From Spirogloea muscicola (Eukaryota; Streptophyta; Zygnematophyceae; Spirogloeales; Spirogloeaceae), in NCBI GenBank assembly GCA_009602725.1, contig WELB01000017.1, positions 620,074-640,238 on the forward strand: 20,165 nt of DNA, given 5' to 3'. The position numbers and the translations under genes were made by a program. How positions within the stretch are numbered: position 1 is the stretch's first letter; each line of letters opens with the position of its first letter. Below are positions 1-7,810 of this stretch, one piece after another. The notes below the pieces were generated by a model. The model saw nothing but the letters and a program-made list of their open reading frames with translations, was not told the DNA's origin and searched no databases.

Positions 1-282
1 GTATGCCGGCAGCCTATCTGTCATTTCTGCGACGTCGAGTGTCAACCTGTCTGCAACGAGCTCAGGCGTATGCTCTGCATCAGAAAGCTGGTCGAGCCTT
101 AGCTGCTGGCACAAGAGCTAGTCAATTGCCGTCCGGTATTCGAGCGTCAGCTAGCGACCTCTATGTGCTGACTCGTGGTTACTGAGCGGGTCAGCTTACC
201 AGCAGGTGACGTACATTTGTCCAATGTGCTTGCCTTTGTACTTGGCCACACATGGCCTCCCCATCTCTTAATATACACGCAT
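1..282 (+). mobile_element. 3' end of a non-LTR retrotransposon (family I), cut by window edge
   Basis: The open frame from base 3 encodes the last 60 residues of a reverse-transcriptase polyprotein and ends in VLTRGY followed by TGA at about 183-185. The stretch FLRRRVSTCLQRAQA is nearly the same as in the minus-strand copy at 3690-4331; over the last 60 residues about 8 differ. The 3' UTR (about 185-282) also matches that copy: the GAGCGGGTCAGC start, the CTTTGTACTTGGCC block and a short GGCC-GGCC hairpin, ending near AATATACACGC. The 5' part lies outside the window, so it may be longer than it looks. It carries no catalytic reverse-transcriptase core here, so the fragment seen is not autonomous. 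Family I is my label for copies sharing this 3' UTR. Confidence 0.75.
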
Positions 283-786
283 TTTCCCCCCTGGCCATGG
301 ACATCCACGGGTGTCACGGGGGTCAGTGGTCCTCGTTACTTTCGCTGCTGGCCTCTCAAGCTGACCAGCGGCGCCGGGAACGGGGTGCAGCCCTTCCCGG
401 TGGCTCGGTGCCTTTGGGTCTTGTGTCCTGCTACCGTATGCGCTTGTCTATGTCCCTACAGCGGTCCCAGGCGATTGCTTTGCATCGCCGGGCTGGTCGC
501 GCCCTTGCAGCAGCCTCTGGTTTGCGCAGCGGGGTTCTTCCTCCCCTCAGCTCATCTGACTTCCTACTGCTGACACGGGGGTATTGAGGGCGCCCTGTCT
601 GCCTAGCCTTTGGCTCCGTCATGAACACCTGTATGCATCTGGCTGGCAGTCTACAGCCGATTTGTTAATATCAGCAGCCGCTTGACTTTCATTTTTTTTC
701 ACTGCCTAGCCTTTGGCTCCGTCATCAACACCTGTATGCATCTGGCTGGCAGTTCACAGCCGGTTCTTCAATAATAGCAGCCGCTT
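283..786 (+). mobile_element. 5'-truncated non-LTR retrotransposon 3' end (family II)
   Basis: It starts directly after the 3' end of the preceding copy. The frame ending at 587 reads FSPLAMDIHGCHGG (the end of the endonuclease-like domain), then CYRMRLSMSLQRSQAIAL, AGRALAAASG and finally SSSDFLLLTRGY-stop. Compared with the copy at 3690-4331, part of the region between the endonuclease-like domain and the LQRSQA motif is scrambled or replaced. The 3' UTR contains CCTTTGGCTCCGTCAT, a hairpin GGCTGGCAGTCTACAGCC (641-658) and the terminus AATATCAGCAGCCGC. This UTR is present twice in tandem (see the repeat entry). An inverted relative lies at 9640-9965. The assignment to a non-LTR element rests on the shared C-terminus and 3' UTR; no reverse-transcriptase core is present. 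Confidence 0.75.
600..786 (+). repeat. Tandem duplication of the family II 3' UTR, 103-base period
   Basis: TGCCTAGCCTTTGGCTCCGT begins at 600 and again at 703. Each unit carries CACCTGTATGCATCTGGCTG, a hairpin (641-658 and 744-761), an A/T-rich patch and a CAGCAGCCGCTT or TAGCAGCCGCTT end (near 671-682 and 773-785). The first unit is followed by a linker rich in T, with a run of eight T at 692-699. The units differ at scattered positions, for example ATGAACACC against ATCAACACC, so the duplication is not recent or the second unit came from another copy. Confidence 0.85.
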
Positions 787-894
787 TGGCCCACCAGGAG
801 CTGCTCGCGGCGCACCCGGACCTGGCAGGCCAGACGGTCTCCTTTCCGCACCTCGCGCACACCGCTGACCTGCGCGTCCAAGCGCGCTTCAAAG
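787..894 (+). other. Short unexplained coding-like fragment between retroelement copies
   Basis: This stretch follows the second family II 3' terminus and precedes a minus-strand family III copy. It is GC-rich with codon-like composition. One plus-strand frame is open and includes LLAAHPDLAG and FPHLAHTADLRVQARFK. I do not recognise it. It could be a scrap of the element body, of a host exon, or chance open frame in GC-rich DNA. Confidence 0.3.
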
Positions 895-1164
895 AAGCAA
901 GTGCTCGCCCATTGAGAATAGGGGCTGAAAAAACCAGCCCGAAAAAGAATGGACGGAGTACGAGAAGGGGCCAGGGGAAGCGCTAAGCAACAGAAAGAAA
1001 GCAGCTACGAATCACTCAGTAACCTCTGCTAAGCAGCCGCAGGTCAGAGATGCTAGGCTCGTTGAAGTGGGTCCCCTGGCCAGAGCCAGAGGCAGCAGCG
1101 AGGGTAAAGAAGAAGCGCGGCCAGATTGACTAATGGCTGGGAAAGGCCAGCCCAAAGGAATGGA
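895..1164 (-). mobile_element. Non-LTR retrotransposon 3' end (family III) interrupted by a hairpin tail
   Basis: Read on the minus strand from about 1108 down, the sequence encodes LAAASGSGQGTHF, then SISDLRLLSRGY-stop. A 3' UTR of about 80 bases follows, then the hairpin block (GGGCTGG, loop, CAGCCC; the stem is imperfect here) and the tail CAATGGGCGAGCACTT, which ends near 899. The upstream side is broken. Where other copies continue AGRALAAASG, this copy has a second hairpin-tail unit in the same orientation (1106-1164), so the reading frame enters from a solo tail. It lies inverted relative to the two plus-strand family III copies to its right. Confidence 0.7.
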
Positions 1165-1269
1165 CAAGGTCTGAGGGAGCCTGAGTCGCGGTCGTGGTCG
1201 ACAAGGCCGCCTACACCACCGCCGTGCTGCAGCTCCCCGAGGCCGACTTGCGGGGGCGCGCAAGACTTC

Positions 1270-1552
1270 AATCGGCCTCCTCCCCTTGCCTCTGGCTCTG
1301 GCCATGGGACCCACTTCCAGCATTTTTGGGCTGGCTTTTCCAGCCCCTATTCTCAGTGGGAGAGCACTTTCTTCTTTCTTAGCATCTCTAATCTGCGGCT
1401 GCTTAGCAGAAGTTACTGAGTGATTCGTAGCTGCTTTGTTTCTTCGTGTGCTTGTTTTTCTTAGCGCTTCTCCTGGCCCCCTTCTCGTACTCTGTTCATT
1501 CTTTTCTGGGCTGGCTTTTCCAGCCCCTATCCTCAATGGGCAAGCACTTTCT
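1270..1552 (+). mobile_element. Non-LTR retrotransposon 3' end (family III) with a hairpin tail inserted in its coding part
   Basis: The frame reads LASGSGHGTHFQ, an 18-20 residue stretch from an inserted hairpin unit (1321-1380), then SISNLRLLSRSY-stop at about 1419. The uninterrupted relative at 2337-2360 has ACTTCCAG, GAGCCT, AGCATCTCT at this place, so about 60 bases replaced 6. The 3' UTR (1420-1496) and terminal hairpin plus tail (1497-1552) follow. The upstream part (about 1166-1270, with a frame reading VVDKAAYTTAVLQLPEADL) has no match that I can see and is left unassigned. Confidence 0.7.
1321..1380 (+). repeat. Solo hairpin-tail unit inserted in retroelement coding sequence
   Basis: The unit contains GGGCTGGCTTTTCCAGCCC (a 7-base stem with a 5-base loop) followed by CTATTCTCAGTGGGAGAGCA. 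It interrupts coding sequence of the surrounding copy with a net gain of about 54 bases, which keeps the frame. It matches the terminal block of family III elements. Confidence 0.8.
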
Positions 1553-1589
1553 CCCCGGGGGCAGCGGCGTGGCTTCAGGCCCTCCCCAT

Positions 1590-2525
1590 CAGCCCTCACT
1601 CTCCCCGATGAGGTATTTCGCACTGCCGTCCACCGGCTCCTGGGACCGCCGCCTCCATGTCTCCAGGGCGTGCGTCAGTGTGTACGCGGCGAGCGAGGGG
1701 CCGAGTCCGGGGAGCTGGCCGCTCATGTTCTGCGCTGCGCCCACGGCGGCGAGCGGACAGCGGCCCACGACCGCCTCCGCGATGCGAAGCATGGCATCCT
1801 GGTGGAGGCTGGCTTCTCGGTGGCAGGGGAAGAAAGTGCTCGCCCATTGAGGATAGGGCGGAGCACTCCGGCGCCATGCCGCTCCAGGAAAGGGCCGACG
1901 GTCTCCACGCCCGTCGCGTAGACCTGGTGGCCACCCCACAGGCCGGCGGGCCACATCTTCTCCTGGACGTGGTGACCATTGACGCATACCACCGCTCACA
2001 CCCAGCCCAATGTGCCACCAAGGTTGGGTATGCGGTCGCCTGCGCCGCTCGGGCTAAAGAGCTCAAGTACGCCGACCATCCGCGGGAAGACGAGTTCTCC
2101 CCGTTGGCAATTGACACCCATGGGGCGCTCGGTGGCTCGAGCTGCTTACCCAGCTCGCCCTTCACACCATCGCCCATCGCTTCCATGGGTAGCCAGTAGA
2201 CTTTCCTGCAGCCGGGTCGCTGGCGCAAGTGTCTCGTATGCGCCTGGCCGTCTCGCTGCAGAGGTCTATGGCCCGCGCGCTTCACCTTCGTGCTGGCAGA
2301 GCCCTCGCTGCTGCCTCTGGCCCTGGCCAGGGGACCCACTTCCAGGAGCCTAGCATCTCTGATCTGTGGCTGCTTAGCAGGGGTTACTGAGTATTTCGTA
2401 GCTGCTTTGTTTCTTTGTGTGCTTGTTTTTCTTAGCGCTACCCCTGGCCCCCTACTCGTCCTCTGTTCATTCTTTTTTTGGGCTGGCTTTTCCAGCCCCT
2501 ATCCTCAATGGGTGAGCACTTTCTC
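1590..2525 (+). mobile_element. Family III non-LTR retrotransposon 3' end, longest plus-strand copy, frameshifted
   Basis: It lies head-to-tail behind the preceding copy. Three frames are needed to read it. First (about 1600-1830): LPDEVFRTAVHRLLG, AAHVLRC and AHDRLRDA, the region before and around the C-terminal zinc-type motif. Second (about 1895-2150): RRVDLVATPQAGGPHLLLDV, KELKYAD and FSPLAIDTHGALGG, the restriction-like endonuclease-type domain. Third (about 2236-2390): SLQRSMARALHLRAGRALAA and SDLWLLSRGY-stop. A truncated hairpin tail in antisense (1829-1858) sits at the first frame break. The 3' UTR (2391-2467) matches 1420-1496 closely, and the terminal hairpin lies at 2468-2525. It is dead as a coding unit because of the frame breaks. 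Confidence 0.75.
1829..1858 (-). repeat. Truncated solo hairpin-tail unit in antisense
   Basis: The plus strand reads AAAGTGCTCGCCCATTGAGG followed by ATAGGG, the reverse complement of the family III tail. The unit stops just before the hairpin stem. It sits where the reading frame of the copy at 1590-2525 breaks, after AGFSVAGEE. Confidence 0.75.
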
Positions 2526-2580
2526 TACTGGACGAGTCTTGCACAGAGGGTGCCTGCTAAGTCCGACTTGGTCAGACTTA

Positions 2581-2639
2581 GTTCTGTTTTGGGCTGGCTT
2601 TTCCAGCCCCTATCCTCAATGGGCGAGCACTTTCTTCTA
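2581..2639 (+). repeat. Solo hairpin-tail unit
   Basis: TTTTGGGCTGGCTTTTCCAG is followed by the usual CTATCCTCAATGGGCGAGCA tail. It lies about 60 bases after the terminal hairpin of the preceding element, separated by unrelated sequence that contains a 7-base inverted repeat (CTAAGTC at 2557-2563, GACTTAG at 2575-2581). On the minus strand it abuts a SNLRLLTR remnant, so it appears to interrupt another copy one or two codons before its stop. Confidence 0.8.
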
Positions 2640-2700
2640 GTCAGCAGCCGCAAGTTGGAGAAACAACAGCAGTAGAGGAGAAAAAAGGCGATGCCTGTGA
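2640..2700 (-). mobile_element. Remnant of a retroelement C-terminus
   Basis: On the minus strand the sequence encodes SNLRLLTR, the start of the terminal motif, and then runs into the antisense hairpin unit at 2581-2639 instead of GY-stop. Only the last dozen codons are recognisable; the upstream boundary is uncertain. Confidence 0.5.
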
Positions 2701-3397
2701 CAAGTAAGCCATCCCCCAAAATTGGCAAATGGACGTATATTAGTCGACAATATCAATCATGAACTGAGGCAGCCAGGGCAAGATTAGGACGAAGATCCAA
2801 ATCAAGTGCCAGGGAATGCTGCAGGGAAGCCAAAAAGCCCTAGGCCAAGGGCCCGAGGTACGAGAGCGAGAGTTCAGCTGAAGGAACCGGGAAAGCCCAC
2901 AATAAGTGAAGCTGTTCCAAAGAACGACTCTCCAGTAAGTGGTCGATTGCTTTTTGATTGGCCAGCGCTGAACAGAGCAGCCAAACGAGGCGGCGCGTGG
3001 GAAAGGCTCATGGGTGACTGGAGCCGCCACCAGCGGCGGCCCAGCCACGTCAGCAGCTCGCCTGCCCACATGTCGGCGTCACGGGGAGCCCCGAAGTGTT
3101 GCTGACGAGCGGCCGGGAAGACGAAAGAGAAGTGGCTCTTTCAAAGTACGTTCTTTCGAAAGGGGCAAGGGCTGTGATCATTGGTTGTTTTCCGACAGCT
3201 AGTCTGTCGAATTTGAGGTCACTCGTACTTACTGAGTGTTTCATCTTACGCCAGTTCTTAGATAGCGCTTTTGGCCCCTTCGTAATGTGGCCCCTTCGAA
3301 CCTTGTGAACAGCCAGCCCGATCAGAGTTGACAAGGCCCCGAGGGGCCGAAAAGCAGCTGAAACACGTATAAGCAAGTACCACGTAGAACACGTAAC
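2701..3397. other. Region without a recognisable gene
   Basis: Open frames here are short and show no family features. The stretch has mixed composition, with a GC-rich patch around 2980-3110. On the minus strand 3306-3323 reads GGGCTGGCTGTTCAC, a single arm of the hairpin seen at 9427-9446, suggesting more retroelement debris. I see no splice-consistent gene model. Confidence 0.4.
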
Positions 3398-3535
3398 ATC
3401 CAGTTAGCGGCCGCAAGTTAGAAAGACTAGCCGCCGGAATGCAGTCCCCTTACAGAAAGCCAGAGGCTGCAGCTAGAGCACGGCAGGGAGGGACAGCGAA
3501 ATGGATAGCGTGCGAGAGAGCGCAAATAGAGCGAG
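3398..3535 (-). mobile_element. Decayed retroelement C-terminus
   Basis: On the minus strand a frame reads RALAAASGFL-stop, and after small indels SLSNLRPLTG, matching the AGRALAAASG ... SDLLLLTRGY pattern of the better copies. It lies immediately downstream, on the minus strand, of the family I copy at 3540-4345, continuing the head-to-tail order. Boundaries are approximate. Confidence 0.5.
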
Positions 3536-3539
3536 GAAG

Positions 3540-4345
3540 GGAGGAAGAATGGAGTGTGTATTGATTTGATGGAGGGCCTGAGTGGCCAAGTACAAGGGCA
3601 AGCACATCGACAGATGCACATCACCTGCTGCTAAGAATGTGGCTCTCCCAAAAGGGAGCAAGGGCTTAGCTGCTGCTAAGCTGACCCGCTCAGTACCCAC
3701 GAGTCAGCACATAGAGGTCGCTAACTGATGCTCGAATACCGGACGGCAAATGACAAGCTCTTGAACTACCGGCCAAGGCTCGACCAGCTTTCTGATGCAA
3801 CGCATGAGCCTGAGCTCGCTGCAGACAAGCTGACACTCGACGTCGCAAAAAGGACAGATAGGCTGCCGGCATACCCATCTGGGCTGGAAGCATATCCTCG
3901 CGTCGTGCATATCCCAGACCCGCTACGTTCTCAAGGAGGGTATGGAAGCGAGGACCCAAGCAGCCGAAAGTGTCGATTGCGGCCGGGAGAAGGTGGTCGC
4001 TGCGGCGGTAGTCAGAGTAGTGTCGGAGCTTTCTCTGCTCAGCACCTCCCACTGCATGGCCAGCAATGTGTGTGGAAGCGGAACTCTTGTATGCCTCGGT
4101 CACCACCACATCCACCAAGGCTCGTGGGCCTCCGCCAGGTTGTACACCCACAATGTCCAGGGTGCGACGGTGATGGCGACCCTGGGAATCCGTGGTGATG
4201 GGCATTACACTGCTTACTTCCACAATGGCGCGGAAGCCGGCGTCGCGCATCAAGCCAGCCAGGGCGTCTCGGAGGAGATCGTGGGCGCCCACCACCTCAG
4301 GGCCTGTGGGACACCGCAGCATGTGGGTGGAAAGAACTGAAAGCG
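3540..4345 (-). mobile_element. Best-preserved family I non-LTR retrotransposon 3' end
   Basis: The minus-strand frame 4322 to 3690 is intact for 210 residues and stays open a little further upstream. In order it shows HMLRC and AHDLLRDALAGLMRDAGF (zinc-type motif region), RRTLDIVGVQPGG, ALVDVVVTEAY, EQRKLRHYSDY and LLPAAIDTFGCLGP (restriction-like endonuclease-type domain with candidate acidic and lysine residues), then RRRVSACLQRAQA, AGRALA and SDLYVLTRGY-stop. This is the usual order at the C-terminus of reverse transcriptases in several algal, oomycete and fungal non-LTR elements (family knowledge). The 3' UTR runs to about 3540 and matches 185-282. The 5' end is truncated near 4345, about 100 bases before the start codon of the next gene. 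The reverse-transcriptase core itself is missing. Confidence 0.8.
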
Positions 4346-4444
4346 GCTGCTGATTTTAAGGGGGAGAGGGAGGCGGGGGGAAGATCAGCCACGGCGGCTG
4401 CGAGGCTGCACTGCCTGGCAAAGTGGCAGGCCGCGCGAGCTGCC

Positions 4445-7150
4445 ATGCCCCGGGGCTCGGCGCTGGCCCGCAGCTTGGCGGCGCTGGCCCTCAGCAGCTC
4501 GCGCGCGGCGGCCCCCGCGCACTCGGAGGCCGCCGCAGCTCAGCACCTCGGCGCCGCAATCGAGCGTGGCGGCGGCTCTACTGCCTGGTCAACAGTCCGG
4601 CGAGCGAGCAGCCCGCGATTGCTCGCGGAAACCTGCAGCTTCCGCTTCGGCAGCTCCACTCTCCGTCAGGAATTTGCTGGTAGTGCGTGGCCCCAAATCG
4701 GCAGGCGGTGGCACACCGGCGGATCCGGTGGCCACGATCATGGCGGTGGCCTGGAGGACCTCGACCTCAGGGCTGGCGCTGGCGTGAAGAGGCAGGACGC
4801 CGACGGTGCCGCCGACCGCATCACGCGCCTCGGCCTGCTGGCGGACGTGGCGCTGACCGCCGGCAAGGGCGCCGCGGGCTTCGTGTCCGGCAGCACCGCC
4901 ATCATCGCCGACGCCGCGCACTCGCTGTCGGACGTGGTGGGCTGCCACTTGCGTTGGCCGCCAGCGTGCCTCCGGCCGTATTTGGTATGGCTCCCAGTTG
5001 CTGAACCCCAAACCCCGTGCCTGGCCTGGCAGGTGCTGAGCGCCGTGACTCTGTGGTCGGTCCGCGTCGCCCGCCTGCCCAAGGACGACAAGCATCCTTA
5101 CGGTCAGCTCCCGCCACTACAACTTCAGTACACCGAAGCCCACAGACCGTTCCTTGGGTCCAAGTCTTGACCCTCACCCGACCATCATCATTTGCTCCTC
5201 AATAGTGGCTGCAGCTCTCCTCTGGGCGCAGGCCACGGCAAGTTCGAGACCGTCGGGGCCCTGGCCGTCTCTGCTACGCTCCTCGCCACAGGTGGCGGCA
5301 TTGCCTGGCATGCCGTTGAAGTGCTCCAGGTAACAGCTCTGCCGACCATCAATACTTAAGCCCACTGGCTCCATTGGCCCCTTCCCACTACAGCACCTCT
5401 GTCAGTGCTTAGCATTTGGAGACGCAAAGAAGATTGACGCACCTTGTTCACGTGCCTGGTGTAGGCCCTGTACCCTCAAGTCGGCGAGATAGCTCTGGAG
5501 GTGCTGCACGTAGGACCAGAGCACGCGCATAGCAATGTCCACGGCCATGGGCATGGGATCGATCAGGAGCACATGGGCTTTGCGCTGGCGGCAGCTGTGG
5601 GCTCCATAGGCGTCAAGGAAGGGTGACCAACATAACCCAAGCCCTCCAGCCCAGGGACAGCTGATGCTGAGTTACTGCGGTTTGGTTATTACGTGAGTAG
5701 CATGCAACGCCCTGCCATGATGCCATGCACATACTATCACTTGCAGGTTATGTAAGCTCACTCGAGAAGTTGCAGGATGTCGTGTTGGCCAGGCTATACC
5801 GGGCAACACGAAGCGTTGGGCTGAAGCAAGGCAGCCAGCTACTCATGGCCAATGCCTGGCACCATCGCAGCGATGCCATCTCCTCGGTGGTTGCCTTGAT
5901 TGGCATAGGTGGGGTCCAGGCAAAACCCTTTGCATGCTACTGGCAAATCTTTGAATGTAGGAACATCATTTAGGGGTAGGGATACCCTGCTTTGACTGCT
6001 CTCGTGTTGGCTATGGCAGCTGGGACAATGGCAGGAGTTCCCGTTCTGGACCCCGTGGCCGCACTTCTGGTCTCTGGCATGATTGTCAAGGCTGCACTCG
6101 GCATTGCGTCGCAGAGGTACTGCAATCTCTATGCATGACGACTCACATTGAGCAGTTACGTAATGCTGGGCCTCTTGTATTCAGCTCTTTGATCAAATCT
6201 ACTGTTGTCATGTACTCTCCACTGTGAAGTTGGTCTCAAATTTGGTGCACTGAAGCAAGAGGCCCATGTCTAGCATATATTCTGTACAACTTGCTCTTTG
6301 CAAACCCGTTTCTTTGTTGCAAAGCTGGTCACATTTCATTTTGCGAATGTCAGCATGTGATCTTGGTGCTCAGTGGCCCCTTAGACAGCAAGTTGTTGTG
6401 CTAAGACTGCGGTAATGGCCTACTACCATCAGTTTGCAGGAGCTTGTTGATGCTGGGTTGCCTGAGAAGCTGCTGAAGCCTATCCGCATGGAAGTGCTCA
6501 AGGTTGACGGTGTTCAGGCATGTTGCTTGAGCTTTTGCAAGCTCTACCAACCCAAAGTCAGGACTTCTGAGTCGTGGAACTTTTCATGTCTATGATAGGA
6601 AGCTGGGGCCTGGGTAAGGGCCCCCTTACCCCTGCTCTTGCAAGTCAATGCTAGAGGCCCAGCCTTCCACTCATTGTCAATATCTGCACACGTGTTGTGC
6701 AGGGGTGTCACAACTTGCGTGGTCATAAAATGGGGCCCAGCATACACATTGACTCTCACATTGAGGTGCTCAAAGCAACACATGCAGTGCTTGACACAAA
6801 CACCTACCACAACGTCATATCACAAGCAGCTGCACTTGCAGGGTCCTCTATAAAGCTTAAGACCTCACATGCATGACCACCTGAATGTTCCAGGTTGATC
6901 CGGACTTGACAGTCCGTGCTGCTCATGATATTGGTAAAGCCGTGGAGCAGAGGCTTAGAAGTGCTTATCCTCTAATAGCAGAGGTCTTTGTGCACGTGGG
7001 TGGGTGCCTCGCTACTTTTGCTGCAAGCAAGCTTGCCTTTTCTTCGATACCCTGTGCATGGCCTTGAGAGGGAGGTCCTATGTTGATGATATGCTCAGAG
7101 GGCCCTAAGTCGTTGCTCCATTGTATTGTGCAGATCCAGCTCGCCGCTGA
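4445..7150 (+). CDS. Cation diffusion facilitator, Fe/Zn-type, MTP6-like, organelle-targeted
   Basis: A metal/proton antiporter of six membrane segments that moves divalent metals out of a compartment; the Fe/Zn-CDF group in plants is represented by MTP6 (family knowledge). My ten exons are 4445-4936, 5033-5102, 5232-5329, 5465-5622, 5793-5908, 6020-6116, 6433-6517, 6703-6765, 6894-6999 and 7134-7150, giving 433 residues. Residues 1-100 are rich in Ala, Ser and Arg, like a plastid or mitochondrial transit peptide. IIADAAHSLSDV (about 153-164, H159 and D163) is the TM2 metal site. KDDKHPYGHGKFETVGALAV marks TM3. HGHGHG in exon 4 is the His-rich loop. NAWHHRSDAISS (H296, D300) is the TM5 site. 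VPVLDP leads into TM6. The cytosolic C-terminal domain runs from LQELVDAG through GCHNLRG and VDPDLTVRAAHDIG to VFVHVDPARR-stop. The start is the first ATG of the frame, in a GCCATGC context. Exon 7 ends at an apparent GC donor. The last exon is only 17 bases. Metal specificity and compartment are inferred. Confidence 0.88.
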
Positions 7151-7534
7151 CATTGTGCAGGGCTGACTCACCATTTGTGTTACTATTCATATGTACGAGC
7201 AGTGTGACAGGCCTATCGGCAAAGTGTGTGCGCAAGTGCTTCATGCATTTAGTGGGCAGTGGACTATTGAGCAACTACAAGTACACCACCACAGCAGTGT
7301 GTATACTGGGCCATTGGTGCACCCGTCCTCCATCTCGTATGCTGCTCTTTTGAGAAGTTGCACAAATTGCACCTGCCGACCAGTCTGGTTGGAGCAGCTC
7401 GGCAGCAAGCATGTTATCAAGGATGGCTGGGGTGAGCAGACTCCAATGTGCATGCTGCTCAATATCCTGGTCCAGATATCTTGATCCGCATCGTCTGCTG
7501 GCAGCTCTCTATGATACTTGAAGTGTGTGTTGAG
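7151..7534. other. Downstream region of the transporter gene, no gene seen
   Basis: This stretch probably includes the 3' UTR of the transporter. Open frames are short and lack family features. I did not find a clear TGTAA polyadenylation signal, the motif common in green algae. Confidence 0.4.
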
Positions 7535-7810
7535 TGATGGAGGGCCTGAGTGGCCAAGTACAAGAGCAAGCACATTGACAGATGTACATCACCTGCTGCT
7601 AAGCTGACCTGCTTAGTAACCACAAGTCAGTATGTAGAGGTCGCCAACTGATGCCCAAATATGAGACTGCAAATTGAGAAGCCCTTGTGCCACCAGCTAA
7701 AGCTCGACCAGCTTTCTCGTGCAACGCATGAGCTAGCTGCAAATAGGCTGCCACACGTCGCGAAAACGACATCTATGCTGCCGGCATGCCCAACGCAGCT
7801 GGAAGCATAA
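7535..7810 (-). mobile_element. Decayed family I retrotransposon 3' end
   Basis: The plus strand TGATGGAGGGCCTGAGTGGC at 7535-7555 is the same as at 3569-3590, the 3' UTR of the best family I copy. Reading on the minus strand, the coding remnant covers the MLPA and GMPAA motifs, a damaged LQRAQA region and the terminal motif near 7615-7640, with several indels and stops. The upstream break is at a pyrimidine-rich repetitive stretch on the minus strand (7812-7862). Confidence 0.7.

Noticed and set aside
820-894. Resemblance of FPHLAHTADLRVQA to the start of archease proteins
   Set aside because: Only a few residues agree, the flanking sequence does not fit the family, and the fragment ends in retroelement sequence within about 15 codons.
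1012-2339. Long minus-strand open frames in the retroelement nest
   Set aside because: They are antisense or out-of-frame readings of the C-terminal copies and hairpin tails. Repeated pieces such as PLRIGAGKASP are the hairpin tail read in the wrong frame.
6506-6702. Canonical GT donor (GGTGTT) in place of the GC donor in transporter intron 7
   Set aside because: Using it with the only good acceptor (ending 6702) breaks the frame and loses the join into GCHNLRG.
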